Shown in pieces: positions 43,282 to 57,463 of a DNA stretch of 64,000 nt. Each line of letters opens with the position of its first letter. Positions within the stretch are counted from its first letter, which is position 1. This DNA comes from Desarmillaria ectypa. Lineage: Eukaryota; Basidiomycota; Agaricomycetes; Agaricales; Physalacriaceae. The stretch lies in contig JAUDYN010000002.1 in the NCBI GenBank assembly GCA_030407005.1, positions 1,302,001 through 1,366,000 of the forward strand, read 5' to 3'. A program made the position numbers and the translations under genes. The notes beneath the pieces are model-generated. The model was given only the letters and a program-made list of their open reading frames with translations, did not search any database and was not told the origin of the DNA.

Positions 43282-46200
43282 CTATGCCATCTCGTCTAAC
43301 TGCGCATTATCCTGTCCAACCTCTTCCACGAAATCGCTAACTATATCTTGCAGTTCCCTGAGAAGACTATCTCTATCCCATGCAGAACGATGACGCCAGA
43401 CACATCCCAGACACGTAGCACGGAGCTGTTCGAGCTGCTCCACAGTAAGCGAAGACGTGTTCCCGCGCAGACTGCCTTGCAGTTGTGATATAAGACCTTC
43501 ATCGACATGGAACTCGGGTAGCGGAGTAGGTGTCCTTTCGATAGGAATTGGCGAGGGCTCTTTCTCAGGTACAGGAGAGACGCTTTTAGGCGCTGTTAAA
43601 AGATCCCTCGCTGATAGGTTGACCTCAGGTGCAAAAGGGTTTTCAGTATCGTGAATGGGTGCTGGAGGAATGGTCGAAGGCCTGGCGATGGGAGGATTAG
43701 GTTCCCATTGTCCCATATCACTCGTACCAACAGGAACAGGGTTAAGAATCGAGTTGAAGTTTGACGGTCGAGTAGTAACAGGATCGACCACCATGACTTC
43801 AGGTTGTGCATTCGTATATGCAGGGACGGGCTGGGCATGGGAATATGAGGGCATATCAGAGAAGGAGGGCATCGAATGCTGATTCCCGTATGAGGGCATC
43901 GGCTGCTGATTCATATATGGCATCGGCTGCCCAGTCCCATACATAGACTGTCCATTAGGATATGACGAAGACATCGAAGGCGTTGGCTGATACGAAGACA
44001 TCGACCGCTCAGGCATATACAGAGGTATGCCATGATGCGTTGCGGGTTCAGGAAACGGGAACATGGAAGACTGAGGGTAAAGAGAAGCTGCGCCTTGCTG
44101 ATTGAAAGTCGGTTGACCATTAGGAACCTGAGGGTATAGAGGCTGCATCGTCGGAATAGATTGCATCGGCTGATCGAATGGGGGTACTTCAAATCGCACT
44201 CGAGGTGAAGCAACAAGATTAAGAGGATCAGTATCATCGGGATCGCCGTCCGCGTCCGCGTCACCATCAGCATCACCATCGAGCAACTTCGTTCGTTTAG
44301 CATCGTGTCCCTCCCCATTCTCTTCCTCTGATCCATTCGAGTCGATCGCTTGTCCATCTGCCCTCTGTCGCTTCAAGCTACGTTCCAACCTCACGGGATC
44401 AGTAAGCGCAAGCTCTGGCTGCTGACCATTGTTTCGGGCACTTCTACGAGCAGCGACGACAGCGGCCTCTGTCGCCTTGCCCTTCTCCTTCTGTTTATTC
44501 TTCCTATGCTCCTCGCGGCGCTTTCTCTCCCTTGGCGCCATCCGCTCACACTCGGCACGAATGTGAGGATCAAAGTCCTGGAATATGACCTCTGCTGTGG
44601 TGAACAGCGCCTGAGCCTTTAATAGGCGCTCATGATCGTCCTTGGTGAAACAACAGACAGCGGCATTATGGACGATTTTTCCAATGTCATCCAGGAAATC
44701 TTGAGGGGTGAGATAGCGATCATTGTAGAGTTCGATGTGCATCCTCTCCAGATCAAAGTCGTACAGCTGAGGTCGTGGAGCAACCTGTTCAGGGGCAGGC
44801 GATCCTGGAACAATGCCATTGACATGTCCATTCGCAGGAGGCTGCGGTGGTTGTTCTTCCGTAGTAATTTGGATGACACCGTTTGGTTCCGCCTGACCTT
44901 CAATGTTCGCTGGGACGGTTTCATTAACCACCGGCTCTGGGAATGTATTATTGAACATGTCGAATGGATATTCATCCTTCGCAAACATGGATAAGCATAC
45001 TAACTCCGAAAGGAAAGGGAACTGACTTACAGTAGCTCGTTTGGTAAATCGTTTAAACTTCCGCTTCAAGTCGGTCAGGATAGGCCCGAGCCGGCTCTTC
45101 AGTGAGGTTATGACGCGACGATCACTCTCGATCTGCATTGCAATTTCAGCTTCCGTTGGTTGACGAGGTTCTGGCGGTGGTGCTAAAGGCAGTTCCTCAA
45201 GGACGCGCTTTTTCCTTTTGATACCATCTGCAAACATGGTAGGGGGCCTACGGATGTCCTTAATGAGACTGTCGAAAAATTGTTCTCTTTGTATGATAGT
45301 GGGGGCAAACAATTCGACTCGGTTATCTTTAGTAGGACCGAACCACGACCTGACGTCACCGGGTAGGTCCGTGAACCGACCGTCGACGATAGCCAAGAGA
45401 AGAACAGGATCTGTAGGTGCCAGGGTATCAAGCATGGCGCGAACGGTGGATCGAGACGTTTCAGACACAGCTGCACACCAGCCCACGAGGGAGGGTATAT
45501 AAATGACGGAGGGCTGATGCCGTTTCGCCTCCACGAATAATTGAACGACGGCAGCTTCGACAGTCTGCTCGCGATCAGCTGATGGTAAGTGAAAGCAACG
45601 CGACTACTTACTCTTGTGGAGTCACCCATAAGGGTCCCCAATTCAAGGCTTTGGACGTGATAGCCTTCCAAATGGTGCAAAATGGCTGCGCCAATGTACC
45701 CTTGGCCCATTCCCGGCGGTCCATACAGCAACATTCTAGGCCGATGTATTCGTAAAGTGGCCATAGCTGAAACCGAGTCAAATCAAATGGGTGAAGGAGC
45801 AAGAAAGGACATACACTGTGACAGCAATTCACGCTCCAAAGCACCAGCTTCATCATCATCATCATATTCTGCTTCCTCCAAAGCAGAAAGTTTCTTTTCA
45901 ACAGGCAGCACGCGTTCAATTACGGCTTTCGCTTTCTCAAATGTCTCGGAGAGTAAAGGTTCAAATTGTGACGGTAATGGTGTGGCAGAGGAAGATGTCG
46001 CTCGGGCGGACGACGGAATCATTTCTGAGAAATAAGTTCAATGATGTGTTATGCAAAGTGGTCAGAAAGAGACGCACTCTTGATTGAAATCATGAAGTCC
46101 CTCAAACCCACTCCAATGGTTTCGGGCTTAAGCAAAAGCCGATCGTTGGACTTGTAGATCTGCGGATACTTGCGCTGTACAGCATTCAAAGCTGCTTCCG

Positions 46201-48202
46201 TACATAATGCCTGCAGATTTAAGTCAGTTCAAATAAAGGATGGCAGTTTAAGCACCCACCCTCAAATCTGCACCGCCATAACCTTTGGTCATTTTGGCCA
46301 GACCTTTGATCTTCTCCAGACCGTCCTCTCCAGACCACCCTTCCCAATCTTTTGTCATGATATTTAGAATCTTTTCTCGTGCATCGATCTTAGGCAACGG
46401 GAAATAAAATTCTCTGTCAAACCGTCCAGGCCGTCTGAGAGCGGGATCGATTGCATCGGGTCGGTTTGTTGCTCCAATAACAATGACCTGACCTCGTCCA
46501 TCCATACCATCCATGAGAGCTAACAACGTAGAAACTATTGAGGCATGGATCTGGTCCTGCTTCGACGACCGGACAGGCGCCAAACCGTCTATCTCATCGA
46601 AGAATATTATAGAAGGCTGACAAGCGCGAGCTTCTTCAAATAAAAGTCGAAGTTGTCGCTCAGCTTCACCGACCCATTTGGAGAGGGCATCAGCGCCCTT
46701 CCGCATAAAAAAAGCTGAAGGAAAGTATCAGATTAGGATCCGGATAAAAAGAGATTAAATCACATATTTGTTTGCCATTCGAACGACAGCTCGCAGCAAG
46801 AGCTCGAGCGAGAAGAGTCTTTCCTGTACCTGGGGGCCCATGGAATAGAACTCCTCGAGGTGGAGTGACATTAAATCGTTGAAAGACTTCGGGATATAGT
46901 AGAGGCAAAAGAGTCATTTCCTTCAGGGAGTGAATATCTAGAGGAAATAAGCAACATTAACGGAGTAGGGATATTGCTACTCACGATCGTCCAGCCCACC
47001 GACTTCGTCAAAGGTTACATTCACATTGACACCCAAAGGATCTGCATCCGCGAGAGCTAGGAGGTTGGTATGAGTACGAAAGTCCAGTCGGCAGGTCCAA
47101 GAAAGAACGCACCGGCATCAGTGATTTTTCCCAGATTCGATGGCGTACCAGCTGCCGCAAAATCAGGCGGTATTAGGCCATTTCCACCTGTACCGACACC
47201 TCCATCAAAGGCGCCCATACCAAAGCGCTTACGAGGAGTCCTCGTAGGCGCATCAGAGTCAGAGTCGTCACCCGCTCCACCCATGCCCATCCACTTCGAA
47301 AGCTCTGCGCCACTTGCACTCCAGCCCAACCCCTTCGGCTTCCGCCCACCACCATAACCGTTTCGTCCTCCATGACTTTTGGAGGGTTTCAAAGGGGGTC
47401 TGGACATTTCCTCTAGCGGAGGCGGGATGGCATAATTGATCCTTTGTCGCTGGCGCAAAGCATAAGGTTTTCCATCATCACCCTCCTCCATATCTTGATC
47501 CCCGTCTGCATCATCGGCGTCATGGGTTTCTGGAGGCTCCAGATCTGATGATGTGCCAGGTGCGTCCCCGATCGAGCCGTCAGCGGAAGCGGACGCACCA
47601 GAAGATGTGTGCGCTTCGTAGTCGGCGTCATGGTTTCGATTGCGCGTAGCCCGTTTAGCTGCTCGCACCGAACGCATTTCAGCCTGGGTGGGCCGTGGGG
47701 GCTCTTTGCGGGACCGCAATCTAGTCTTAGGACCAATCCTTTCCTTGTCATCATCATCTTCGACAACGAAACCACTAAGATTGCGTGTTTTCCGACCGGT
47801 CCGACGGGGGCCATGTTCCTCTTCCTCATCGTCACCATCATCCCCCCCAACGGCTACGTCGTTGAAGAGTTGATCCGCAGAAGCAACCTCGCCGTTGACA
47901 GGGTCATCATCGCTCTCAGCATATGAATGCTTCGCAACCGTTCGACCACTACGCGTCTTTGTCAACTCGGGGGCAGGCGGTTCTTCGACATCGGCTGGCG
48001 GTCCCGAGAGTTGGTCGTCGGAGGATTTGTCGCTGCCGCCGTCATGGTATTCAGATCCAGAAGGGCCACTTTCAGATCCACGAGAATGTCTTGAAGACCT
48101 TCGAAGTTGGACAACCATTGGGCGTATCCTTAGCGTAACTTTTTGCGGTAATGGTAGGGTATGTTGTGAAGCGTGCTGATCCACGGGTGAAGGTTGGGGC
48201 AT
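43282..48202 (-). CDS. AAA-ATPase with bromodomain (Yta7/ATAD2/Abo1 family)
   Basis: Nuclear chromatin ATPase acting on histone H3-H4 and nucleosome density. Order: acidic, Arg/Ser-rich N-terminus (48202-47057, with stretches of Asp/Glu and [15 protein letters not shown]); AAA1 at about 46917-46248 with Walker [18 protein letters not shown], Walker [13 protein letters not shown] and the arginine finger region [15 protein letters not shown]2 at about 45764-45300, inactive (Walker [15 protein letters not shown]; Walker B position reads [10 protein letters not shown], no Asp-Glu); bromodomain-like region with [20 protein letters not shown] and a conserved Asn in VHNA; Pro/Met/Tyr-rich linker; C-terminal helix ending at 43282. 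The long open exon 45534-43282 carries the 3' part. Start at 48202 is the first ATG; upstream is a GTG. Confidence 0.9.
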
Positions 48203-48785
48203 AAACACGTCACTAGCGTAGCTTGGAGGCTAGGGCCGTCGACGTATTAGAAAGAAAGGTATAGGAACAATTAGTCGGCGCTGTGGGCGCCGTCGCGCAC
48301 AACGATGAAGAAATTGAAGAGTAAGTAGGAAACCTTTGTTTTTGTTTGGCAACGTCACTTGCTTTGTTTGTCCGCTGATGGAGTAATCTGGCTGAACGTG
48401 TTCGGATGATCCTCCTCGAGGAAGGTCTCCCTGCTTCCACACCTCAAGACGCCTCATCTCGCTTTTATGCTGCATGAAGCAGATCGTTGGAAAGTGCGTG
48501 GAAGGCAACGACCGATTTCGGTCCGCTTTCCAGCCATTTTTAAGCGGAAAAAAGGGGTAAAAGTGAGAAAATGTTGCTGGATTGTGGGTCCAGAAGTTCC
48601 GAGATGAGCGTTAGAGACAAGAGCCTTAGAAATCGTTTTCAAGCAGAGCTCAATTTCGACGATTGCGTCCGGATACATCCGCGTGACGTATAATGTCACT
48701 TGTGACGCATGACAGCGTAGACGACCTCACAACGTGAGGATGGACAACAGACCCTCGCCTATCGCACACATTCAACTACCCAACT
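48203..48785. promoter_or_regulatory. Divergent promoter region
   Basis: 583 bp between the start codons of the AAA-bromodomain ATPase (minus) and the hypothetical gene at 48786 (plus). Contains a TGACG-CA palindrome-like repeat near 48680-48710. No gene recognised. Confidence 0.35.
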
Positions 48786-50267
48786 ATGCCATTCTATCCA
48801 TCTGGCAGCAGCAGCGGTGTAATATTTAGATCCCCTTCAGAGACGAGGCTTCTCATCGCCGTTGAACGTCTGCGCGTGCTGGAGGATCGCGTCCTGACAC
48901 TCAAAATCCAAAAGACGATATTGAGCAGGAGGCGGCGTGGGGCTGCAGGCAAGCAAGAAACTCTTCTTGCAGCAGTCCAAGTCCAAGAATCGAAGACAGA
49001 ACAGCTTCGCAGGTTTCTGGTGCTGCTTTCAGAACTGAAGTACTACGAGCGCATCCGAGCGGAGAAAGTAGAGCCTTGGCAGAGTGGTCTCTATGAGGAT
49101 CCTTCAGAAGTTCTGGTCGACCTTGTCAAGCATGCTAGCTCCAGGCGAGGCTCGTATTGGAACGAAATCATCTCCCGAGTCATTGGACCTGTTCCCTATC
49201 CCGAATATCCTGACGCCATTCAAGAACTTCTTGCTGCTCGTAAGCAGAAAAAAGAATTACAAATGTTTGCAGATTTCTGGCAAAAGACCGCACAGACAGG
49301 TGACCGGAATACAAATGTAACTTGTCCTACACCTTCCAAACGCCCTCAGAGTCTTGCATCGGGTTTCAGAGTGCGAGGCTCCCAAGTCGATGATTTCTTG
49401 AAAAGGATCAAGAGCGAGGATTCCTTTGCGACAGAACCAAACGATAACAGACTTTCGGTGTCTTCGTCTGAGATCGTCTCTTTATCTTCGCTTTGCACTG
49501 TACTGCCATCTTCCTGCCATTCTTTTCGCTCGGATTTGTGCAAATTCGAAGACCATTCATCATTCCTTCACTCTGAGGAGTCAGATTCTCTAGTTCAGCC
49601 ATCTGCAAATGCCTTTAGAGGACTTCATGTAATCAACCACAACTCGTCTGCTGCTCAGATGCCCATTCTACCTCCCATCCCTTCACAATACACACCCGCT
49701 CTCCTTCAAAGCGGTAGCGGCTACATATCTATCGATCATGCGCTTCAATCTCTCGAACGGATTTGCTCTTCGATGAATAGCGAGTCCAGCTCGGAAAGTT
49801 TGGCGATTGATGCACACCCCTTCCACCAACCTCCTACAATCACACCTCAGTTTTCTCAGGAATCAGTAAGAGCGACTCCGGGATGCGGCGTTGTTGAGGT
49901 TTTCCCTGAAGCCTTCTCTGTATCACCTCCTCAATCCCCTATACCTACAATATATCCTCCCCCGTCTCCTACTGGTATAACTCTAATTGAAGCGCTCCTT
50001 TCTACGCCTCCGAGTAAACCGTCTCCTCCAAAAAAATCAAGGTTACCAGTTCTGAAGAGGCTCGCTCCGATTGGTCAGATGAGACTTACCGTCGACCCAA
50101 AGCCAAATGTATCTTCTATTCCGGTTCCAGTGGCCAAACAACCAGCTTTCAAGAAGGCGACAGCTCGCGACAAAGAGAATCTGCCCATCGAGATGAAGCA
50201 GACGAACCACCGAAGGTTGAAGCCTATTCAGAGTTGGGGACGGTTGAGAGTCAAAACTCAGATATAA
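48786..50267 (+). CDS. Intronless hypothetical protein, 493 residues
   Basis: Single open frame, unusual in this intron-rich window. Residues 20-105 form a probable coiled coil (RLLIAVERLRVLEDRVLTLK, then a RRRR run and QESKTEQLRRFLVLLSELKY). A Trp-containing middle region (MFADFWQKTA) is followed by a long low-complexity Ser/Pro/Thr region and a basic C-terminus (KPSPPKKSRLPVLKRLAPIG, ARDKENLPIEMKQ). The KEN box-like ARDKENLP and basic tail suggest a cell-cycle-regulated nuclear protein, but this is inference. No family recognised. Confidence 0.7.
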   Translation: MPFYPSGSSSGVIFRSPSETRLLIAVERLRVLEDRVLTLKIQKTILSRRRRGAAGKQETLLAAVQVQESKTEQLRRFLVLLSELKYYERIRAEKVEPWQSGLYEDPSEVLVDLVKHASSRRGSYWNEIISRVIGPVPYPEYPDAIQELLAARKQKKELQMFADFWQKTAQTGDRNTNVTCPTPSKRPQSLASGFRVRGSQVDDFLKRIKSEDSFATEPNDNRLSVSSSEIVSLSSLCTVLPSSCHSFRSDLCKFEDHSSFLHSEESDSLVQPSANAFRGLHVINHNSSAAQMPILPPIPSQYTPALLQSGSGYISIDHALQSLERICSSMNSESSSESLAIDAHPFHQPPTITPQFSQESVRATPGCGVVEVFPEAFSVSPPQSPIPTIYPPPSPTGITLIEALLSTPPSKPSPPKKSRLPVLKRLAPIGQMRLTVDPKPNVSSIPVPVAKQPAFKKATARDKENLPIEMKQTNHRRLKPIQSWGRLRVKTQI

Positions 50268-50502
50268 TTTCTGTCCTTGAATACATGTATTGTTGGTAAA
50301 AATTAAAGCAATTTGGCCAGGTCCAGCGCTGAGATTTGCTTGCCTTGATCTATACTGCCGCCGGTCTGCGCAGCGTTTCACTTATTCGATTGACGTCGCA
50401 TCACTGCTTGTCCGCAGCCCGAGAGAACATATAAATTTGCTGCTCCTACACAGGACTGCGTAACAAACGTTCTCTTGCTTTTCTGTCTGTCTTCCCTTTC
50501 AG

Positions 50503-51705
50503 ATGATACTGGACGAGAAATGTATTCTTGCACCGCCGCCTACTTATGTCCAGGCCATTGCAGGAACTAACAATCTGGCCCGTCGCCGATCAAACTTGAC
50601 TTTCTCATCCCTCCCCTCCCATCTTTTGCTCCAGATTGTCTACTGTACGTTCCCTCTCGAAGATGGCGAGCATGAAGGCGACTCCAAGATCGTCAGACAG
50701 CGGGAGAATCTGCACTGGCTGGAAACGTCGTTGAGACTGGTAAGTCGGGCGCTATATATAGGTATGTATCACTATGTACGTCGTTCCAGTATCTAATGTC
50801 GACCGTCAGCTTGTATGCATATACTGAGGTCGACATATCTCCCAGCATACAACCGTCTTGTACGACCGCCGTATACCTCGGATCCATTCCCTACCTCTTC
50901 ACCTTCCGAGACCCAGTCATCCACTTCTCCCTTATTCACTCACCATCGTGAACTAGCGACCCTCGACCGCTTCATTTCTCTGCTGGCACATGAAGACCAC
51001 CTCTTAGACACGTCAGACCTTCATTTACCTCGCGAAGAGGCCTACAAGGATCTTTTCGATCTTGTACAGCCAAAGAGCCGTCTGGAGGACCTGACAGCAG
51101 AACAAGGATGTAGACTTGGCATCGTGGTACTGGACCGTCTGGACTTGAAGGGGTATCGCTTAACTAACAGTGGCCTGCCGGTTATTTCATCCTCGTCGGT
51201 AATGACATCGACGTCGACCCTCAATTCCCCTTGCGATTCGACTTCTTCAATCAAAAAGCACTATAACACCGAGCCCACTTCCCTTTCTTCGTCACCGATA
51301 CTATCCGTGCAAACACTGTCTACACCAAGGCGGAAGAAGTCACCATTTAACTTGTTCTCTTTCGGACGCTCCAGGAAGCCCATCACCCCTCCTCCGTCGC
51401 TGCCTATCCCCGTCGAGAGACCCTCCATAGATCCCATCCCATTTTCCACCCTAACCATCTCTTTCTCGCCAAGGAGCATAGGTCTTGTGTACACCCCTCC
51501 TCCCGAAGCCCTGCATTCCCCTTCAGCCACCTGTTCATCTTCTCCCTATGGAGGAAGCACATATGGGTCCTTGAGCATGAGCATGAACGTCAGTGTTCTG
51601 CGAAAAAAGACGCTTGTTGAAATCAGCAGAACCAGGGACGAGCCTCTCGAGGTCAGCACCAAACGATTGATGCAGTCCTTGAAAGCATGGCTTGAAGAGG
51701 ACTAG
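50503..51705 (+). CDS. F-box-like hypothetical protein, paralogue A
   Basis: Two exons, 50503-50761 and 50810-51705; 384 residues. The N-terminal segment LTFSSLPSHLLLQIVYCTFP reads like an F-box start (Leu-Pro, then an amphipathic helix). After the intron, ACMHILRSTYLPAYNRLVRP and HLPREEAYKDLFDLVQPKSR are shared almost word for word with the gene at 57464-58619 (minus), with the intron at the same codon. The centre is Ser-rich; the C-terminus (VLRKKTLVEISRTRDEPLEV) is also conserved. Partner or substrate unknown. A TATAAAT lies at 50430-50436, 67 bp before the ATG. Confidence 0.8.
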
Positions 51706-52006
51706 AATATTTCTCATTCTTTGGACAACCAAAGTGTGCGTACCGCTCGTGACACAAGCATAGATACGTCCCGATGGCGTATTCCAACCTGCCGGTGTAA
51801 GATCTTCCATCCCATACGCCGTGCATATTTCTGGTCACAATATTTATTGTCGTATCTGTAGATTATTTTTGTTTTTCGTGTTTTCGCATATGTAGGAAAG
51901 CAAGCAGTACATAACAAAGGGTGTGTAAATTATAACGACGAAGCATAAAAACGGTATTTCTACGCAGACGCATCTTCTCGCGAGAATAACCTTGCTAGTC
52001 GCGATC
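51706..52006. other. Convergent intergenic region
   Basis: 300 bp between paralogue A and the end of the NCS1 permease gene. Two 3' UTRs expected; nothing else seen. Confidence 0.35.
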
Positions 52007-54507
52007 TCACGGTTCTTTCTCCAGATCGCCGTCATCCTTACGGACCTTTGATAACTTATCGACATCGGCTATCTGATGGTTTGATATTTCTTTTGCATAT
52101 GGCGGAGTCCATATTTCGTCGGGGAATACGCCAGAGGGGCTTTGTCTGCCCAGATAACCCCTTATGACCGGTATCTGGGCATACTCTGGGGGGTAGACGG
52201 GAACTGGGAATCTAGTAAAGTATGGTACTGTGGCCGAAATGAATGATCTGATAACTCACAGAGTAGAAGCAGCCCAGTAAACCGACATGCTAATCGCCAT
52301 GGAGATGATCCACCCGTTATTGAACATCCTGATGATATTTATATTGACCTGTAGGCAATGTAAGAGTCATCAATTGCGAAAGACACACAAATGTCACCAA
52401 TTTTTCGTTATAGCTTCCAATTAGTCCCGGGAACGGAATAAAGGCCCCGCATACCCAGGCAAAAATCCCTCGCAAGTTGGTACCAAAGAAACCATACCAA
52501 TATGGTGCGGAACGGTCTGAGGTGTACAAGGAAGGAATATGAAAGTTCTCCTTCCTAACAACAAAGTAGTCGCACCACATGACTCCCGCTAGAGAACCCA
52601 TGAAGATATTCTGTTTCCAGTCCAAGTTAATGGGCTGTCCGGATAGGATAAACGATGAAGCGCTCACATAACTCCCAAGGAATGTCAAGAACTGGGCCGC
52701 ACTCGTCAGGAAGTTCCATGGGGTGATCGCCAAACCTAAAATCGCGCAAAGAACCTGCCCTCGTCGGATGTTGAACCAGCGAGGAAATATCCCAGTGATG
52801 TCAGCACCGAAAGGAATCGAATTGGCGCTAATCTGTAAATCATCCTGTTGGCGGCTTAGAGATATCTCTCGCGAGCGTCTCTTACGTTAGTGAGAGCAGT
52901 GCCTCCGACAAAAGTGATAGCCACAAGGAAGCACAGAGTGCGCGCGCTAGCGTTCCAATTATGATCAAGAATCAAGTCGAGCTAAACAATATTTGGTTCG
53001 TAGCAAGGCTGAATCTTCAATTACGGACCTGGTCCCACAGATTCCACGTGGGTTCACCCTAGAAAGTTTTCCATGAAAGGAACACAAGAAGTAAAGATGA
53101 ACCCCTACACCGTATAGGACTTGGATCGCAGACGTAGTACCAATTGATAGCTATCCGCGAGATGTTATGCGCCGAACATTAATAATCATATGCTTCGTTA
53201 CTCACAAAGTATATTAAAACTTTGACAAGGAAGGCGGCTATCGCCTGGGGATAACTTGCATCGAAAGGGGCTCTAGCATATCGTGTGAGATCCGGTTGGG
53301 AAATGAGCATCTGCACGGAATGTCACATGTTGAACATGCTATCCCAAGGATGAACACACCGGAGAAATTCCGCTCATGACGATATTAACACCCTGCATCC
53401 AAGCCCAACCCACCCTAAGGAGCCCAGAAACAACCGGTCTGTGATCAATACGATGAGAAGAAACACTACGCACGAGTCCTCGGAAACTTTAGTATCTGTT
53501 GCCAGAGTAAATTTCGATAGTCCGCCTGCGGTATAGCTAGAAGAAATGGTTAGTAGACTAAAAAACGTCGCTGTATAGGAACTCACATTGACCAGGCGCA
53601 GAGTCCAATGGCACAAGGAGGTAAGACGAAAGCTTTGATTTCAAATGCCAATCTGATTGCGCGGGGATGGACAAACAGTAAAGGGACCGTGATCATGTAG
53701 TAGATCATAAAGGCCGTAAATACTTGAACCGTGACGTTAGCCGACTCGGGGAACGGGTTCATCTTAGTTGTCCATTGGTATCCGAAAATGCACCTGAAGC
53801 AGATGCTGAGTAGACAGCCGGCATAATATGATTGGATCCCGTAGTCTTCCAATGCACGGAGCATCAAATGGCGTAAGGAAGGAGTAACTTATAACTTACA
53901 GATGGCAGCAATGAAGGAGCGAAGAGCCACGAAGAAATATCCAGCATAGACACCCATTGAAGACCGGATATAGACTGGGTATCCTAAGTGATATACTGAA
54001 CCAGGGTGAGAGGCAAAGACAATCGCCTACTTGATTTATCAGAAAGAAAGATCGGCATGATGTGGAGAGCGCCTACGGTCGAACTAATGGCTGAACCAAT
54101 GGCGGCTACGCCTATCGCGTGCTCAAAACTCAGACCGAGCGAGATCAGGGAGGATCCAGAGGCCCATCTATGAAATGACCTTGTAAGTAGGGAGAGATGA
54201 TCGAGGGTAATGAATTTCTTACCCATTCGCGTTAAAGGAGCTACCCCACCATAGGGAGACATAATCGTACCACTGCCAGGTCCTCTAGAAATTGAGAAAT
54301 TATTCAGCATCGTAACCTGGCTGTTAAATGAAGGTAAATCACCTCCGTCTCAGTTGTAGGATCTAGATCTATATCCAAATATGCGTTAAACTAACAAAGA
54401 AGGCGTAGAACGGGAGGCTCACCTTCATTGCTCCATTGGTGTCGTCCACGAAAAGCTTTAGAGCCAGGGGTTTCGATAAGGTGGGTTATCTTCCCGGTGA
54501 TAGTCAT
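52007..54507 (-). CDS. NCS1-family nucleobase/uracil/allantoin permease
   Basis: Plasma-membrane proton symporter with about 12 helices. The N-terminus MTITGKITHLIETPGSKAFR leads to HQWSNEDLDPTTETERTWQW, the NCS1 cytosolic signature (Asp-Leu-Asp-Pro, then Arg-Thr-Trp). Helix 1 WASGSSLISLGLSFEHAIGV, AAIGSAISSTVGAL, then the loop MWCDYFVVRKENFHIPSLYT with APYWYGFFGTNLRGIFAWVCG near helices 9-10, and NGWIISMAISMSVYWAASTL. The soluble tail ends EKEP. Several introns. One exon junction in the 52.8-53.6 kb stretch was not traced in detail. Substrate cannot be told from sequence by eye. Divergent from glucose-6-phosphate isomerase. Confidence 0.88.
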
Positions 54508-55259
54508 AGCGGTTCACGTAGCAGAATCCAGAAACCACAAGGCAATAAATAGTGCCGAGGGAAGCAAGATAAAGGCACGGACTCTGAAGCAATATCAGGG
54601 ATATCCCGGTGCCCGATTCGAAGTTCAGAGAGCGGTTCAACGGCCTTCGGAAGAGTTATCACGATGTCCAAAAGGTGATGATGACTGAGGATTCTGCAGA
54701 CTGATCCGTAAGGCGACCAGCCGAGCCGAGGGCTCGTTTCGTCTGAAATTACTTCTTCGGTCTCATAAACGGACAGTAAATTTTCAATTTCTGCCGAACC
54801 AAGTCAGTGGCGCAACAATGAAGCACGAGCTTAGCCATCTCATTCCAGAATGCGATCTCGCCTGAACGCGTGAACTGGAACAGAAATATTTGTCTTTTCT
54901 CATGCAGAAACGTGAAAACCAGTTGGCAGTCTGATCTGCAGCATATTTCGTCGTAGCTTCAGGCAGCGCAGGAGACGCCGGACACAGAAGTCAAAGACAG
55001 TGTGGTCACTGTGACACCAAAATCGCTGCGTGCTGGGTCGACAATAAGCTCCTTCATCGTAAATGCGCTCTCTGAATGGGGAGGGACGCCATGCCAGTCT
55101 GATACCCTTAATGCTGACCGTAGAAGAGCAAGAACGCGTGCACGTGCGTCGTGACTGCAGTTGGCGGCCTTTGCGGACCGGGACCTGTCAATTTAGTAAC
55201 AACTCCGAGTACTTAGCCACAACTGTTTCGCTTTCACCTCCACCATCCTCTAATTCATC
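54508..55259. promoter_or_regulatory. Divergent promoter region, permease/GPI
   Basis: 752 bp between the start codons of the permease (minus) and glucose-6-phosphate isomerase (plus). A CT-rich pyrimidine stretch lies just before the GPI start, as often at constitutive fungal housekeeping genes. No gene recognised. Confidence 0.4.
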
Positions 55260-57290
<2,031 letters not shown>

Positions 57291-57463
57291 ACCAATCGAA
57301 CGAAGCAAAAGGAATTGAAAGCATTCTTGAATTCACGAATTGTTGTACTACGTAACAGAGAAGTGTAGGCTTAGTTAGGTGCGCATAATAGACATTTATC
57401 GGATAGCAATTCCACATGCCATCGGTATCGAAGCGAGACACCGTCGTCCTTGTATATCCAGCT

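Noticed and set aside
43911..44984. Long minus-strand frames rich in Arg, Ser and Met within the AAA-bromodomain gene
   Set aside because: They are alternative frames of the Pro/Tyr/Met-rich and acidic exon of the real protein.
47413..47850. A 145-codon minus-strand frame rich in Met and Arg
   Set aside because: Shadow of the acidic, low-complexity N-terminal exon of the AAA-bromodomain ATPase.
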